In this document: piece after piece, positions 51,808-61,419 of the stretch | How the letters are laid out: every line of letters begins with the position of its first letter | Numbering within the stretch: position 1 is the first letter of the stretch | Assembly (NCBI GenBank): GCA_949298795.1 | Contig: CASFXV010000001.1 | Location: 62,001-126,000 of the forward strand | Source: an uncultured bacterium | GTDB lineage: Bacteria; Elusimicrobiota; Elusimicrobia; Elusimicrobiales; Elusimicrobiaceae | Length of the DNA: 64,000 nucleotides | Direction: 5' to 3' | The notes under the pieces: generated by a model | What the model was told of the DNA's origin: nothing | The model's database searches: none | What the model saw: the letters and a program-made list of their open reading frames with translations, nothing else | Program-made: the position numbers and the translations under genes

Positions 51808-53607
51808 ATGAAAAAAATTGATTTTATGCTTACCGCTTTCCGCGACGGGTTTCAATCCGTATACGGTGCGCGTGTGCTGACTAAAGATTTTATGCCCGCG
51901 GTGGAAGCTGCGCGCCACGCGGGTATTACGCATATGGAATTTGGCGGCGGGGCCCGCTTTCAGGCGCTGTTCTTCTATTGCAATGAAAACGCTTTTGACA
52001 TGATGGACACGTTCCGCAAAACCGCCGGACCGGACGCCAACCTGCAAACCTTGGCCCGCGGCGTAAACGTGGTGGGGTTAGACAGTCAGCCTTCCGACGT
52101 TATTAAAGCCCACGCCCAACTGTTTAAAAAACACGGCACCACCACTATCCGCAATTTTGACGCGTTGAACGACGTAAATAACCTCATTTACTCCGGCCAG
52201 TGCATTCACGACGCGGGCTTAAAGCACGAAGTGTGCGTAACCATGATGTCTTTGGCCCCGGGGTGGGACCCCACCGGCAAAATCCACACGGAAGAATTTT
52301 ACGAAAAAGTCCTGCGCGAAATTTTAAAATCCGGCGTACCTTTTGATTCCGTCTGCTTTAAAGACGCGTCCGGCACCTCCACCCCCAGCACGGTGGGCAA
52401 AACCATCGCCATGGCGCGGCGCATCCTGCCGCAAGGCACCAAGATTGTGTTCCATACGCATGAAACGGCGGGCAACTCCATCGCCTGCTGCTTGGAAGCC
52501 ATTAAAGCGGGGGCGGACTCGCTGGACTTGTCCATGCAGCCCGTTTCCGGCGGAACCTGCCAGCCTGACATCTTAACCATGTGGCACGCTTTGCGCGGCA
52601 CGGAATACACCCTGGATATTGATTACAAAAAAATCCAAGAAGCAGAAAACGTATTTAAAGACTGCATGAGCAAATACTTCCTGCCGCCGGAAGCCACCGC
52701 CGTCAACCCGGAAATCCCCTTCTCCCCCCTGCCCGGCGGCGCGTTAACCGCCAACACGCAAATGATGCGCGACAACGGCACCTTTGACAAATTCCCCGAA
52801 GTGGTAGACGCTATGGGCGAATGCGTCAAACTGGGCGGATTCGGCACGTCCGTCACGCCGGTTTCCCAATTTTATTTCCAGCAGGCGTACAGCAACGTAA
52901 TGTTTGGCCGCTGGAAAAAAATTACCCCCGGTTACGGCAAAATGGTGCTGGGCTACTTTGGCAAAACCCCGGTGGAACCCGCAGAGGAAGTGGTAAAAGC
53001 CGCCAGCCAGCAGCTGGGCTTGGAACCCACCGCCAAAACCCCGCTGGAAATTAACGACGCGGACCCCAAAAAAGGCTTAAAACCCGCCAAAGAAAAACTG
53101 GAAACCGCCGGCCTGCCGGTAACGGACGAAAACGTGTTCATCGTAGCCACCTGCGCCGACAAAGGGTTAATGTATTTGAAAGGCGAATCCAAAATAAACG
53201 GCATCCGCTGGGCCAAAGACGCCAAACCCGCCGCCGCGGCGGACGGCGCCAAAACCTGTAAGGTAACCGTAGACGGAACCGCCTATAACGTAAGCTTTGA
53301 CGGAGACAACGTAGCTGTTGTAAACGGCAAACGTTTTGCCATTTCCGTAGGCGAAGCGGACGCAAACGCCGCCGCACCGGCCCAATCCTCCGGCGCCGCG
53401 CAGGAAGTAAAAGCCCCCGTACCGGGCGCCATTTTGCGCTTCAGCGCCAAGGAAGGGGACAGCGTTTCCGAAGGGCAGGAAATACTGGTGATGGAAGCCA
53501 TGAAAATGGAAACCGCCATCAGCGCGCCCAAAGCCGGAACGGTCAGCTTCCTCGTTAAACAGGGGGACCAAGTGCAAACCGGCCACCCCATTGCGCTGAT
53601 TAAATAG
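51808..53607 (+). CDS. oadA: Biotin-dependent decarboxylase alpha subunit (OadA/PycB-like)
   Basis: A 599-residue protein. The carboxyltransferase TIM barrel (about 1-300) has Phe-Arg-Asp-Gly-Phe-Gln-Ser, Phe-Lys-Asp-Ala-Ser-Gly and His-Thr-His-Glu-Thr-Ala-Gly; a conserved helical domain and a Pro/Ala linker follow. The biotinyl domain ends the protein, with Glu-Ala-Met-Lys566-Met-Glu. Classical OadA has Arg-Asp-Ala-His-Gln-Ser; this variant resembles, from memory, PycB-like proteins of Campylobacterota. Probable substrate oxaloacetate; methylmalonyl-CoA not excluded. AGGAAG sets the start at 51808 rather than 51790. Confidence 0.9.
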   Translation: MKKIDFMLTAFRDGFQSVYGARVLTKDFMPAVEAARHAGITHMEFGGGARFQALFFYCNENAFDMMDTFRKTAGPDANLQTLARGVNVVGLDSQPSDVIKAHAQLFKKHGTTTIRNFDALNDVNNLIYSGQCIHDAGLKHEVCVTMMSLAPGWDPTGKIHTEEFYEKVLREILKSGVPFDSVCFKDASGTSTPSTVGKTIAMARRILPQGTKIVFHTHETAGNSIACCLEAIKAGADSLDLSMQPVSGGTCQPDILTMWHALRGTEYTLDIDYKKIQEAENVFKDCMSKYFLPPEATAVNPEIPFSPLPGGALTANTQMMRDNGTFDKFPEVVDAMGECVKLGGFGTSVTPVSQFYFQQAYSNVMFGRWKKITPGYGKMVLGYFGKTPVEPAEEVVKAASQQLGLEPTAKTPLEINDADPKKGLKPAKEKLETAGLPVTDENVFIVATCADKGLMYLKGESKINGIRWAKDAKPAAAADGAKTCKVTVDGTAYNVSFDGDNVAVVNGKRFAISVGEADANAAAPAQSSGAAQEVKAPVPGAILRFSAKEGDSVSEGQEILVMEAMKMETAISAPKAGTVSFLVKQGDQVQTGHPIALIK

Positions 53608-53615
53608 GGGGCGTT

Positions 53616-54764
53616 ATGGATATTACCGTTGCATTAACCAAAATATTGCATACCACTTCCCTATACGCCATTACCTGGCAACAATTGGTAATGATTGGGG
53701 TGTGTTTGTTCCTGCTGTGGCTGGGCATTAAAAAACAGTTTGAACCGCTGCTGTTAATCCCCATCGCGTTTGGCGGGCTGTTGTCCAACATTCCAGTGGC
53801 GGACATGGCCGGCCCCAACGGGTTTTTGGGCATTGTGTACAACGCCGGCATACAAACGGGTCTTTTCCCGCTGTTTATCTTTATGGCCGTGGGCGCGATG
53901 ACGGACTTTGGGCCGTTAATCGCCAACCCGAAAATGGCCCTATTGGGCGGCGCGGCCCAGTTTGGTATTTTTGCCACGCTTATCGGCGCCATTGCCATGA
54001 CCAATATGCACATGGGGGATTTGTCTTTCACCATGAAGCAGGCGGCCTCCATTGGCATTATTGGCGGGGCGGACGGCCCGACGGCTATCTTTTTAACCAG
54101 CCGCCTGGCGCCGGAACTGCTGGGCGCTATTGCCGTGGCGGCGTATTCATACATGGCGCTGGTGCCGATTATCCAGCCCCCCATTATGAAACTGCTGACT
54201 ACCGAAGCCGAACGCAAAATTAAAATGGAGCAGCTGCGCCCCGTAACCAAACGGGAAAAAATCCTCTTCCCGCTTACGCTGCTTTTGCTGTGCGCGTTTT
54301 TGCTGCCGGACGCGGCGCCCTTAATCGGCGCGCTTACGTTTGGCAACCTGATCAAAGAATCCGGCGTGGCGGAACGCCTATCCAAAACCTTGCAAAACGA
54401 GTTTTGCAACATCGTGACCATTTTGCTGGGGTTATCGGTAGGTTCCAAATTGCAGGCCAGCCAATTCTTAACCGCGCAAACGTTGGGTATTTTGGTGCTG
54501 GGGGTGGTGGCGTTCTCCATTGCTACGGCTTCCGGCGTGTTAATGGCTAAACTAATGAACCTGTTCAGCAAAACCAAAATCAACCCGCTTATCGGTTCGG
54601 CCGGGGTATCTGCCGTGCCCATGGCGGCGCGCGTATCCAACAAATTAGGGTTGGAGTACGACAAAAACAACTACCTGCTGATGCACGCCATGGGGCCCAA
54701 TGTGGCGGGCGTTATCGGCAGTGCGGTGGCGGCGGGGATTTTGCTTTCCCTGCTTGGCAAATAA
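53616..54764 (+). CDS. oadB: Na+-translocating decarboxylase beta subunit
   Basis: A 382-residue membrane protein with about ten segments. The conserved region [10 protein letters not shown] carries the membrane Asp that couples decarboxylation of carboxybiotin to Na+ export. A second signature is [10 protein letters not shown]. Last gene of the birA-oadG-oadA-oadB unit, 8 bases after oadA. Confidence 0.95.
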   Translation: MDITVALTKILHTTSLYAITWQQLVMIGVCLFLLWLGIKKQFEPLLLIPIAFGGLLSNIPVADMAGPNGFLGIVYNAGIQTGLFPLFIFMAVGAMTDFGPLIANPKMALLGGAAQFGIFATLIGAIAMTNMHMGDLSFTMKQAASIGIIGGADGPTAIFLTSRLAPELLGAIAVAAYSYMALVPIIQPPIMKLLTTEAERKIKMEQLRPVTKREKILFPLTLLLLCAFLLPDAAPLIGALTFGNLIKESGVAERLSKTLQNEFCNIVTILLGLSVGSKLQASQFLTAQTLGILVLGVVAFSIATASGVLMAKLMNLFSKTKINPLIGSAGVSAVPMAARVSNKLGLEYDKNNYLLMHAMGPNVAGVIGSAVAAGILLSLLGK

Positions 54765-54779
54765 AGTTTACCAAAACCA

Positions 54780-54810
54780 AAAACCCCGCTTTTACAAGCG
54801 GGGTTTTTTA
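54780..54810 (+). terminator. Terminator of the oad operon
   Basis: AACCCCGCTT and AAGCGGGGTT form a stem followed by TTTTA. Confidence 0.88.
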
Positions 54811-54915
54811 TACTTAACCTGATAAGCCGGTGTATCCCTAAAAAATGTTCATTCCGGCGCAACAAAACGGCATGTTTTTGTTGGCGGAGGGGAATAAAAC
54901 ACGGCAGCGGTTTTG

Positions 54916-54947
54916 GGAAAAAACCCCGGGCCTACAATGCCCGGGGA
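54916..54947 (-). terminator. Terminator of the GT9 gene unit
   Basis: CCCCGGGC and GCCCGGGG form a stem; on the minus strand six T residues follow. Confidence 0.82.
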
Positions 54948-54949
54948 GT

Positions 54950-55996
54950 TTATAAACTTTTTAGCGCTTCCACCAACCGCTCAGGCGGCAGTTTACTTTG
55001 TTCCCCTTCGCAAAACAAAGGCTTCACCCCTTCATAATTAGGGTGCCAGACGGCCCAATTTTCCCCTTTATCCTGGTAAGCGGCAAGAGTTCTTTTTTGC
55101 AAAGCGCAGGCGGCATGCACCCAAAAAGTGTCCACCGTCAGCACCCAGTCCGCCCGTTTTAATAACGCAACCGATTGAAAAAGATCCTCCCCTTCAAAAA
55201 TAAAAACATTAGGCAAAGACTGCCCCTTCATAAGAGTTTTTAAGCGGCCTGGTTGGCCCAATAAAATAATTTTATCCGACGCAAAGGCCCGCGCTACGGC
55301 GGCAATTTGCCCGGCGCTGAAAGAGCGGTGGCGGCTTGCCCCGTAAGGGCAAAGCGCCAATACCCGCCCCGGCCCAGGCAAAGTAGCCATCAAACGTTGG
55401 GCCGCTTGTTCGGCCGATTCCGGAATGTTGAGTTCATAAGACAAATCACAATTTCCCTCAAAACCCGCATAGCGCAGGGCCGCTTCATAACGCTGGGTAA
55501 TATGCATCCGGGTTAAATCCACTTCCTGCGTAAAGTTATATAAAGGATAGGCTTTGCGGTTAAAACCAAAAGCCCAGCGCGGATTTAATATTTTTAAAAA
55601 CACCAGAGAAGACAGCGTGGGCACCGCATTTAAATCCAAATACAAATCATACCGCTCTTTACGCAAACGACACCCTAACAAAAACAAGCTGCCCAAACTT
55701 TCCGAAGCATAGTAAATATGATTGATTTTTTTATTCTCTCTTGCCAAACAGGCGTTTGCCTCCCCGGCCGCCACATCTATCCGCCCGTTTGGAAACAGCT
55801 GCCTCAACCCGCGAAACAATACCGAACTGACCAACATGTCCCCTAATTTGTTGTCATTGCGCAAGACTAAAATTTTTTTTACTTGCCGCGCGTCATATGG
55901 CACAAACGGCTTTTTACCCAGCACCAAAGAAATTATTTTTCCCCTCTGCAAACGCAACCAATTATTTTTACGGCAGTTCCAGGCTCTAAAATCCAT
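54950..55996 (-). CDS. Glycosyltransferase family 9 (heptosyltransferase-like)
   Basis: A 348-residue GT-B glycosyltransferase. The N-terminal half has Arg-Asn-Asp-Asn-Lys-Leu-Gly-Asp-Met and Ser-Ser-Val-Leu-Phe-Arg; the C-terminal half has Tyr-Gly-Ala-Ser-Arg-His-Arg and Thr-Val-Asp-Thr-Phe-Trp-Val-His-Ala-Ala, the heptose/sugar-nucleotide site of ADP-heptose:LPS transferases. It would add a sugar to lipopolysaccharide core or another glycan, consistent with an outer membrane. It follows the endonuclease III gene by 3 bases. Confidence 0.85.
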   Translation of the reverse strand: MDFRAWNCRKNNWLRLQRGKIISLVLGKKPFVPYDARQVKKILVLRNDNKLGDMLVSSVLFRGLRQLFPNGRIDVAAGEANACLARENKKINHIYYASESLGSLFLLGCRLRKERYDLYLDLNAVPTLSSLVFLKILNPRWAFGFNRKAYPLYNFTQEVDLTRMHITQRYEAALRYAGFEGNCDLSYELNIPESAEQAAQRLMATLPGPGRVLALCPYGASRHRSFSAGQIAAVARAFASDKIILLGQPGRLKTLMKGQSLPNVFIFEGEDLFQSVALLKRADWVLTVDTFWVHAACALQKRTLAAYQDKGENWAVWHPNYEGVKPLFCEGEQSKLPPERLVEALKSL

Positions 55997-55999
55997 ATC

Positions 56000-56665
56000 T
56001 TACCTCTCCGTCTTAAAATTAGCGTTGCCTACCCCTGCCTTAGGGCATAATTTGTTTAACGCGCAAGCCGTACACGCGGGTTTGCGCGCGTTACACACGT
56101 TGCGCCCGTGCAAAATAAGCGCAATGGCTATCCAGCCCCAATATTCGTACGGGATAAGACGGGTTAAGTCTTTCTCCACCTTTACGGGGTCCGTCTGTCT
56201 GGTAAGCCCCAGGCGCAAAGCCAGCCGCTTTACGTGCGTATCCACCACAATGCCTTGCGGGGTTTTAAAATAGTCCCCCAACAATACATTGGCCGTTTTT
56301 CTGGCTACCCCGCGCAAGGACAGCAAATCCTGCATGTTTTGGGGGACTTCTCCGTTAAAAACTTCACAAATGCGCTTGGAACTCTCTATTAAGGACAGGG
56401 CCTTGCTGTGGTAAAAACCGGCGGAGTGGATGATTTCTTCCACCTCTTTGATATCCGCCGCCGCCAAAGCCTGCGGGGTGGGATATTTTTTAAATAAGTT
56501 TGGGGTAATGGTGTTTACGCGCGCGTCCGTACATTGGGCAGACAAAATCACCGCCATTAACAGCTGCCAGGCGTTTTGGTGGTGAAGCGGAATAATATGC
56601 TCCGGATAGAGCTTTTTTAATTCTTTAATTAACGCAAGGACCTCTTTTTTATTTTTCAGCGGCAT
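56000..56665 (-). CDS. nth: Endonuclease III
   Basis: A 221-residue DNA glycosylase/AP lyase. It has helix-hairpin-helix Leu-Arg-Gly-Val-Ala-Arg-Lys-Thr-Ala with the catalytic Lys, the catalytic Asp in Val-Asp-Thr-His-Val, and the C-terminal Cys-x6-Cys-x2-Cys-x5-Cys iron-sulfur loop. It removes oxidised pyrimidines. The ATG lies inside the last 17 bases of the ZnuB-like gene, so it belongs to the metal-transport operon by transcription. Confidence 0.95.
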   Translation of the reverse strand: MPLKNKKEVLALIKELKKLYPEHIIPLHHQNAWQLLMAVILSAQCTDARVNTITPNLFKKYPTPQALAAADIKEVEEIIHSAGFYHSKALSLIESSKRICEVFNGEVPQNMQDLLSLRGVARKTANVLLGDYFKTPQGIVVDTHVKRLALRLGLTRQTDPVKVEKDLTRLIPYEYWGWIAIALILHGRNVCNARKPACTACALNKLCPKAGVGNANFKTER

Positions 56666-57473
56666 AGGCGTTCCTGATCCGGCTGTATGCGTAAGCGCAG
56701 GCTAATATGAATAAATTCACCAAAATAATGGTGGCCCCGGAGGGAATATCAAACAAGAAAGACAAATATACCCCCGCCCATACCGCCGCCAGCGCCAGCC
56801 CGGCGGCCCAATACAGCACCTGTTTAAACGTACGCGCCAGCATAAGGGCGGAAACGGGCGGAATGATTAATAAGGCGGAAATAAGAAAAATCCCCACCAC
56901 TTTAAACGCCAACACCACCGCCGCGGACGTAATTAAGGTAAGCGCCAAATTTACCGCGCGCACGTTAATGCCGCGCGTATGGGCAAACGGCGCATCAAAT
57001 GAAGCGGAAACCAAATCCCGGTAAAACACAATGACAAAAAACAACAAAATAATCAGCAATACCGCACACAGGATAACTTCATCCGTGCCCACGGTTAAAA
57101 TACTGCCAAACAAATAGCCAAACAAATCCGTATTAAACCCGCCGGCCAGGCTGGTAATAAAAATACCCACCGCCAGCCCCGCCGCGCTGATGATGCCGAT
57201 GGCCGCGTCCCCGTAAATACGGAATTTTTCCGTCAGTTTTAAAATCCCCAAAGAAGATGCCATCACCACCGGAATAGAAACATACACCGGTGAAGCCCCC
57301 ATTAATAGCGCCGCCGCCACGCCGGTTAAACACACGTGGCTGAGGCCGTCCCCAATTAAAGAAAGCCGTTTAAGCACCAAAAACACGCCCAACAGCGCGC
57401 AAATAACCGCCGCCAAAGAGCCCGCCAACAGCCCGCGCTGTACAAAACCGTAGCTTAAAAATTCACCCAGCAT
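56649..57473 (-). CDS. znuB: Zinc/manganese ABC transporter permease
   Basis: A 274-residue ABC-3 family permease with about eight membrane segments. It contains Ile-Gly-Asp-Gly-Leu-Ser-His-Val, the family motif near the first cytoplasmic loop. With the ATPase (11-base overlap) and binding protein upstream it forms a complete importer. Zinc is inferred from His-rich partners; manganese or iron is possible. Confidence 0.9.
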   Translation of the reverse strand: MLGEFLSYGFVQRGLLAGSLAAVICALLGVFLVLKRLSLIGDGLSHVCLTGVAAALLMGASPVYVSIPVVMASSLGILKLTEKFRIYGDAAIGIISAAGLAVGIFITSLAGGFNTDLFGYLFGSILTVGTDEVILCAVLLIILLFFVIVFYRDLVSASFDAPFAHTRGINVRAVNLALTLITSAAVVLAFKVVGIFLISALLIIPPVSALMLARTFKQVLYWAAGLALAAVWAGVYLSFLFDIPSGATIILVNLFILACAYAYSRIRNAYAAEK

Positions 57474-58260
57474 GGTCTTTCTCCCCGCAGTGGCAGCCCA
57501 AAGGGCAGTGCCCGTTATTATGCAAATGGTCTATAGTGTGCTGGGCAAAAGCGCCCAGCTTGGCGGCCACTTTTTCCGATTGGCAAAACTCCTGCTTGGT
57601 GCCGTAGAAAACCAATTCTTTATCCACGTACATAAATTTAGAAATGTATTTGCCCACTTCGCCCGTATCGTGCGTGATAAGCAAAATGGTTACCCCGTGG
57701 CGGGAGTTTAACTCCCCCAGCAAACTAAAAAAATCTTCCCGGCTGCCCGCGTCCAACGCGGCGGAGGGCTCGTCCAAAATCAATAATTCCGGGCGGCTTA
57801 CCAGGGCGCGCGCCAACAGTACGCGCTGCTGCTGGCCGACGGATAAATCGTGAAAAATCCGTTTGGCGTAGCTTAACGTATTGGTTTTTTCCAATGCGTC
57901 ATATACTTTTTTTAAATCTCCGTGGGTGACCCGGTTGTGAAAGCGCTTAAACCCCAGCCCCATAAAAACCACTTCTTCCACAGAAATAGGAAACCGGCTC
58001 TGCGCCACCGGGCTTTTTTGCGCCAGATAGCCTATTTTTTTCCAGTCTTTAAATTGCCCCAAATCCTGCCCGAACAAACGCACCGCGCCTTGGGCTTTTT
58101 CCAACCCTAACAGCACTTTTAACAAAGTGGTTTTGCCGCCGCCGTTGGGGCCGATGAGCCCCACATAATCCCCCGGCTGCACCTGAAAAGAAATATCCTC
58201 CAGCACCCAGGCCGTTTCATACCGAAAGCGCACCCCGCTGGCTTCAATTACGGCTGGCAT
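57463..58260 (-). CDS. znuC: Zinc ABC transporter ATPase with Cys/His tail
   Basis: A 265-residue ATPase: Walker A Gly-Pro-Asn-Gly-Gly-Gly-Lys-Thr-Thr, signature Leu-Ser-Val-Gly-Gln-Gln-Gln-Arg, Walker B Leu-Ile-Leu-Asp-Glu-Pro. The last 25 residues (241-265) hold six His and three Cys (252, 256, 258), a likely metal-binding extension. It powers uptake through the ZnuB permease. The gene overlaps znuA by 13 bases and znuB by 11. Confidence 0.92.
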   Translation of the reverse strand: MPAVIEASGVRFRYETAWVLEDISFQVQPGDYVGLIGPNGGGKTTLLKVLLGLEKAQGAVRLFGQDLGQFKDWKKIGYLAQKSPVAQSRFPISVEEVVFMGLGFKRFHNRVTHGDLKKVYDALEKTNTLSYAKRIFHDLSVGQQQRVLLARALVSRPELLILDEPSAALDAGSREDFFSLLGELNSRHGVTILLITHDTGEVGKYISKFMYVDKELVFYGTKQEFCQSEKVAAKLGAFAQHTIDHLHNNGHCPLGCHCGEKDHAG

Positions 58261-59147
58261 TCAAGCCCCCTTTGCAAACTGGATAAATTGCGGCGCATTA
58301 AAGCGGCATAGGTTACATTGTTTTGCGCGTCCTGCAGGCTTACGTGCTCCACGGTATACAGGGGCAACAACTTGGCGCCCGTTTCTTTAGCCACTACGCC
58401 GGCTAAATTTTGGGAAAGGGCCTCTTCCGTAAATACATACGGCACGCCGGAATTTTTAACCAAATCCACCACCTGCGCCAAACGTTTAACGGAATGTTCC
58501 CCATCGTGTGAAGTGCCCGCCAAGGCGGTCAGCTCCAACCCGTAGCGGGAGGCCAAATTGCCAAAAGCCAAATGCCCCACATGCACAATGCGCCGCCGGC
58601 GGCACTGGGCAAGAGCTAAAGAAAATTCTTGTTCCAGTTCGTCCAGCTGCGTATTAAACGCGGACAAATTGGCGGCGTACACGTCTTGATGAGCGGGATC
58701 TTTTTCCTGCAAAGCTTGAGCAATGGCCCGGGCAAACGGACGCATATTGTCAAAATCCATCCAGATATGCGGGTCTTTGGAAGGCTTGGCTGATTGAGCC
58801 GCCTCCACCACCACGGCCCCTTCTTTTACGTTTTCCGCAATATCCGTTACCCACGGTTCTATGCGGCCGGATACATAAATAAATACGTCCGCCCCGTGCA
58901 CGGCAATAATGGCCCCGGGGGTGGGCTCAAAAGAATGGGGCTCCGCATTGGCGGGAAGCAGCATAGACAAATCTATAAGCTCCTCCCCTATTTGTTTGGC
59001 TACGGTATAGGGTACGTAGCCGGAGGCCACCACTTTTATTTTTCCGTCCGCTCCCGGCCCTTGCGGGCGGGAGCTGTTGGCGGACCAAAACCAAAACACA
59101 CCGCCAACCAACAATAAGAGTAAGATAAAAAAGAGTATTTTCTTCAT
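58248..59147 (-). CDS. znuA: Zinc ABC transporter substrate-binding protein
   Basis: A 299-residue cluster A-I binding protein, anchored by an N-terminal hydrophobic segment. Metal ligands: His in Ala-Glu-Pro-His-Ser-Phe, His in Asp-Pro-His-Ile-Trp-Met-Asp, and His in Val-Gly-His-Leu-Ala-Phe; a late Glu/Asp site completes the set. The long internal His/Asp-rich loop of many ZnuA proteins is absent, so zinc versus manganese is not settled. First gene of the unit. Confidence 0.88.
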   Translation of the reverse strand: MKKILFFILLLLLVGGVFWFWSANSSRPQGPGADGKIKVVASGYVPYTVAKQIGEELIDLSMLLPANAEPHSFEPTPGAIIAVHGADVFIYVSGRIEPWVTDIAENVKEGAVVVEAAQSAKPSKDPHIWMDFDNMRPFARAIAQALQEKDPAHQDVYAANLSAFNTQLDELEQEFSLALAQCRRRRIVHVGHLAFGNLASRYGLELTALAGTSHDGEHSVKRLAQVVDLVKNSGVPYVFTEEALSQNLAGVVAKETGAKLLPLYTVEHVSLQDAQNNVTYAALMRRNLSSLQRGLECQP

Positions 59148-59165
59148 AAATTTCCTTTATATATA

Positions 59166-60416
59166 TTATACTTTTTTACTCAAGCGCCCTTTTTGGCAAA
59201 CCCAAGCCCAAACACGCCGCACGGCATCAACCAACCCCGCCGCACACAGCACCGCAAACAAAACCAACACGGCAAAACGGCATACCAGCGTTTCCCCAAA
59301 CAACGCCACGTTGCCCGCGTACCAGCTTTTAGGCAACGCAAACAGCCATACCGGCAGCCATATAATAAGAAACAAAGCAAAACAAAACCAATCCAAAGGG
59401 GATTTTCTATCCGCTTCGTCCACCAGCAACACAAAAGCCGGGAACAACAAAATGAGAGAGTAAAACCCGCTCATCTGCGGCACCAGCGCCATTAAACACC
59501 CCGCCAGCGCCCACGCCCGCCATGCTTTTTTGCTAAACCAAGCGGCCAAAGCCCCCACCCCTAGCACACTATAAGAAACGGCGTGTATCCCCGCCAGGGA
59601 AACCGGCTTCCCCAGCCAATACGACACCAGCATAAATGTATTGGGCGCGCTGACCTCGTACCCAAACCCGCCAAAACGCCTAAGGTAATTTAAATGCAGC
59701 TGCATATTGCGCCACAAACGGTTGTATACGGCTTCCGGACCGCCGTACAAAAAAGAAGGCAGTAACAGCAAAGCCGCCGTATAAACGCCCAACAGCAAAA
59801 TGTCTTTCCAGCGTTTTTCCCGCACCAAAATAACGCCCAGCGCCAGCGGATAAATTTTGCTCGCCCCGGCCGCCGCCAGGCAAATAAGCGCCAAGTGGCG
59901 CACCCAGGGGCGGGGGCTGTCTTTCCAGCGCAAAAAGCCTAAGATTAATAAAAGCACGGGGAAAATAAAATTGGCCCGCTCAAACTGAAACAAAAACGGG
60001 GCTGAAAACAAAACCGCCGTTAAAAACAGCGCTCTTTCCGTTTTCTCCCCTTTTTTAATCCCTAAAACCAACGCGCAGAACAGGCATATCCCCGCTATTT
60101 GATACAACACATATAAGCCCGTCCCCTGCCAGCTGGCCCGCAAAGCGGCCGCCCCGCCCTGCCATATCTCCGGGGGGAAACAAAGACCGATTGCATTATA
60201 AAACGCCATAGGCAATGGCGGATACAAAGTGGCCGTGCCCGAAAGAGCGGAATAAACGGGATTAAAAAAATCCATGCCTATATCCCACTTATTTCCATAA
60301 AACAAATAGTATGGATTGACCGCTCCCGCCAGCACCCCCGCCGCCGCCACAAGCGCCCCGCTTAATACCACTGCGCAAAACAAAAAACTCATGGTATTTT
60401 TTTTATAAAACCACAT
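59166..60416 (-). CDS. GT87-like integral membrane glycosyltransferase
   Basis: A 416-residue polytopic membrane protein with about ten segments, an early Asp in Gly-Met-Asp-Phe-Phe-Asn-Pro and a following Tyr-Pro-Pro-Leu-Pro. That resembles the polyprenol-phosphate-mannose-dependent GT87 family, where an early Asp is catalytic. It would transfer a lipid-linked sugar outside the cytoplasm. Start 60416 is chosen for the GGGAG upstream; Met at 60392 is an alternative. It ends 18 bases before the znuA start. Confidence 0.68.
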   Translation of the reverse strand: MWFYKKNTMSFLFCAVVLSGALVAAAGVLAGAVNPYYLFYGNKWDIGMDFFNPVYSALSGTATLYPPLPMAFYNAIGLCFPPEIWQGGAAALRASWQGTGLYVLYQIAGICLFCALVLGIKKGEKTERALFLTAVLFSAPFLFQFERANFIFPVLLLILGFLRWKDSPRPWVRHLALICLAAAGASKIYPLALGVILVREKRWKDILLLGVYTAALLLLPSFLYGGPEAVYNRLWRNMQLHLNYLRRFGGFGYEVSAPNTFMLVSYWLGKPVSLAGIHAVSYSVLGVGALAAWFSKKAWRAWALAGCLMALVPQMSGFYSLILLFPAFVLLVDEADRKSPLDWFCFALFLIIWLPVWLFALPKSWYAGNVALFGETLVCRFAVLVLFAVLCAAGLVDAVRRVWAWVCQKGRLSKKV

Positions 60417-60524
60417 ACAAGCCGGTCTCCCGCGAAAGAAAAATAAACAGCCCAATAGGTATATTTTATAAAACTTACCCCGCTTAACAATTTACTATAA
60501 TATTATTTACGGAGGTTTTTATAC

Positions 60525-61412
60525 ATGAGTTACTTGCTGGCGTTTTGTTTGGCCCTGTGTTGGGGCACGGCGTTTTTGGCTTCCAAAAACATGGTGGAAG
60601 CCCTGCCGCCTTATTGGAGCACCTTTTTCCGCGTGGCGGCCGGTTTGGCTTTCTTCATCGTATTATACGGGGTGCAGCGCAAAAGCTTAAAAATTAATCC
60701 GCGCGAGCTGTGGCGCCCGTGGCTGATTGGGTTTTTACTTATTTTATTTCCGTTTGCGGCTATTTCCTGGGGGCAGCGGTTTGTGGCCCCTACCATTGGC
60801 GGCATTTTTAACGGTACAGTGCCCATATGGTCTTTCATCGCCGGAGCGATTATTTTAAAAGGGGAAGACCGCTTTACCTGGCGCCGCGCCATTGGGGTAA
60901 CCATCGGCATGGCGGGGTTATTGATTATCGTCTGGCCCTCTTTCACGTTAGGCAGTGACAAAATGGCCCTTTACGGCTGTTTTGCGTTTTTATTAATGGC
61001 GTGGTCTTACAGCTTAGGAAACGTCATTACCAAGCTGGTCATGGTGGACAATACTTCCGTTACGCTGGAAGCCAACACGTTCCACCAATATTTGTTTTCC
61101 GCCGTGGTGCTGGTGATTGTAGCCGCGCTGGCGGAGCCGTTCCCCCCCGCTTCGGCATTTAGTTTGAAGGTGGTGTTGTCCATTTTCAGCGCGGGTATTT
61201 TTTCTTCCGCGGTGGCATTCCTGCTGATGGTGGCCTTAATCAAACGCTGGGGGGCTACCCGTATGGCCTCCGTTACGTATTTCACGCCGGTAGTGGCCAT
61301 GGCCAGTGATATCATCGCCCGCGGGCGTATTCCTTCCGGCATGGAAATCATCGGGCTTGCCATTATTTTTGTAAGCTTATTTTTAATACAAAAACCGGTG
61401 GACGCCAAATAA
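60525..61412 (+). CDS. EamA/DMT-family transporter
   Basis: A 295-residue ten-segment membrane protein made of two EamA repeats (about 1-135 and 145-290), with the typical Trp-Gly-Thr-Ala-Phe near the start. The drug/metabolite transporter superfamily exports amino acids, nucleosides or sugars; being 7 bases ahead of threonine synthase suggests amino-acid export but does not prove it. TATAAT at 60496-60501 and GGAGG at 60511-60515 support the start. Confidence 0.9.
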   Translation: MSYLLAFCLALCWGTAFLASKNMVEALPPYWSTFFRVAAGLAFFIVLYGVQRKSLKINPRELWRPWLIGFLLILFPFAAISWGQRFVAPTIGGIFNGTVPIWSFIAGAIILKGEDRFTWRRAIGVTIGMAGLLIIVWPSFTLGSDKMALYGCFAFLLMAWSYSLGNVITKLVMVDNTSVTLEANTFHQYLFSAVVLVIVAALAEPFPPASAFSLKVVLSIFSAGIFSSAVAFLLMVALIKRWGATRMASVTYFTPVVAMASDIIARGRIPSGMEIIGLAIIFVSLFLIQKPVDAK

Positions 61413-61419
61413 ACCCTTT

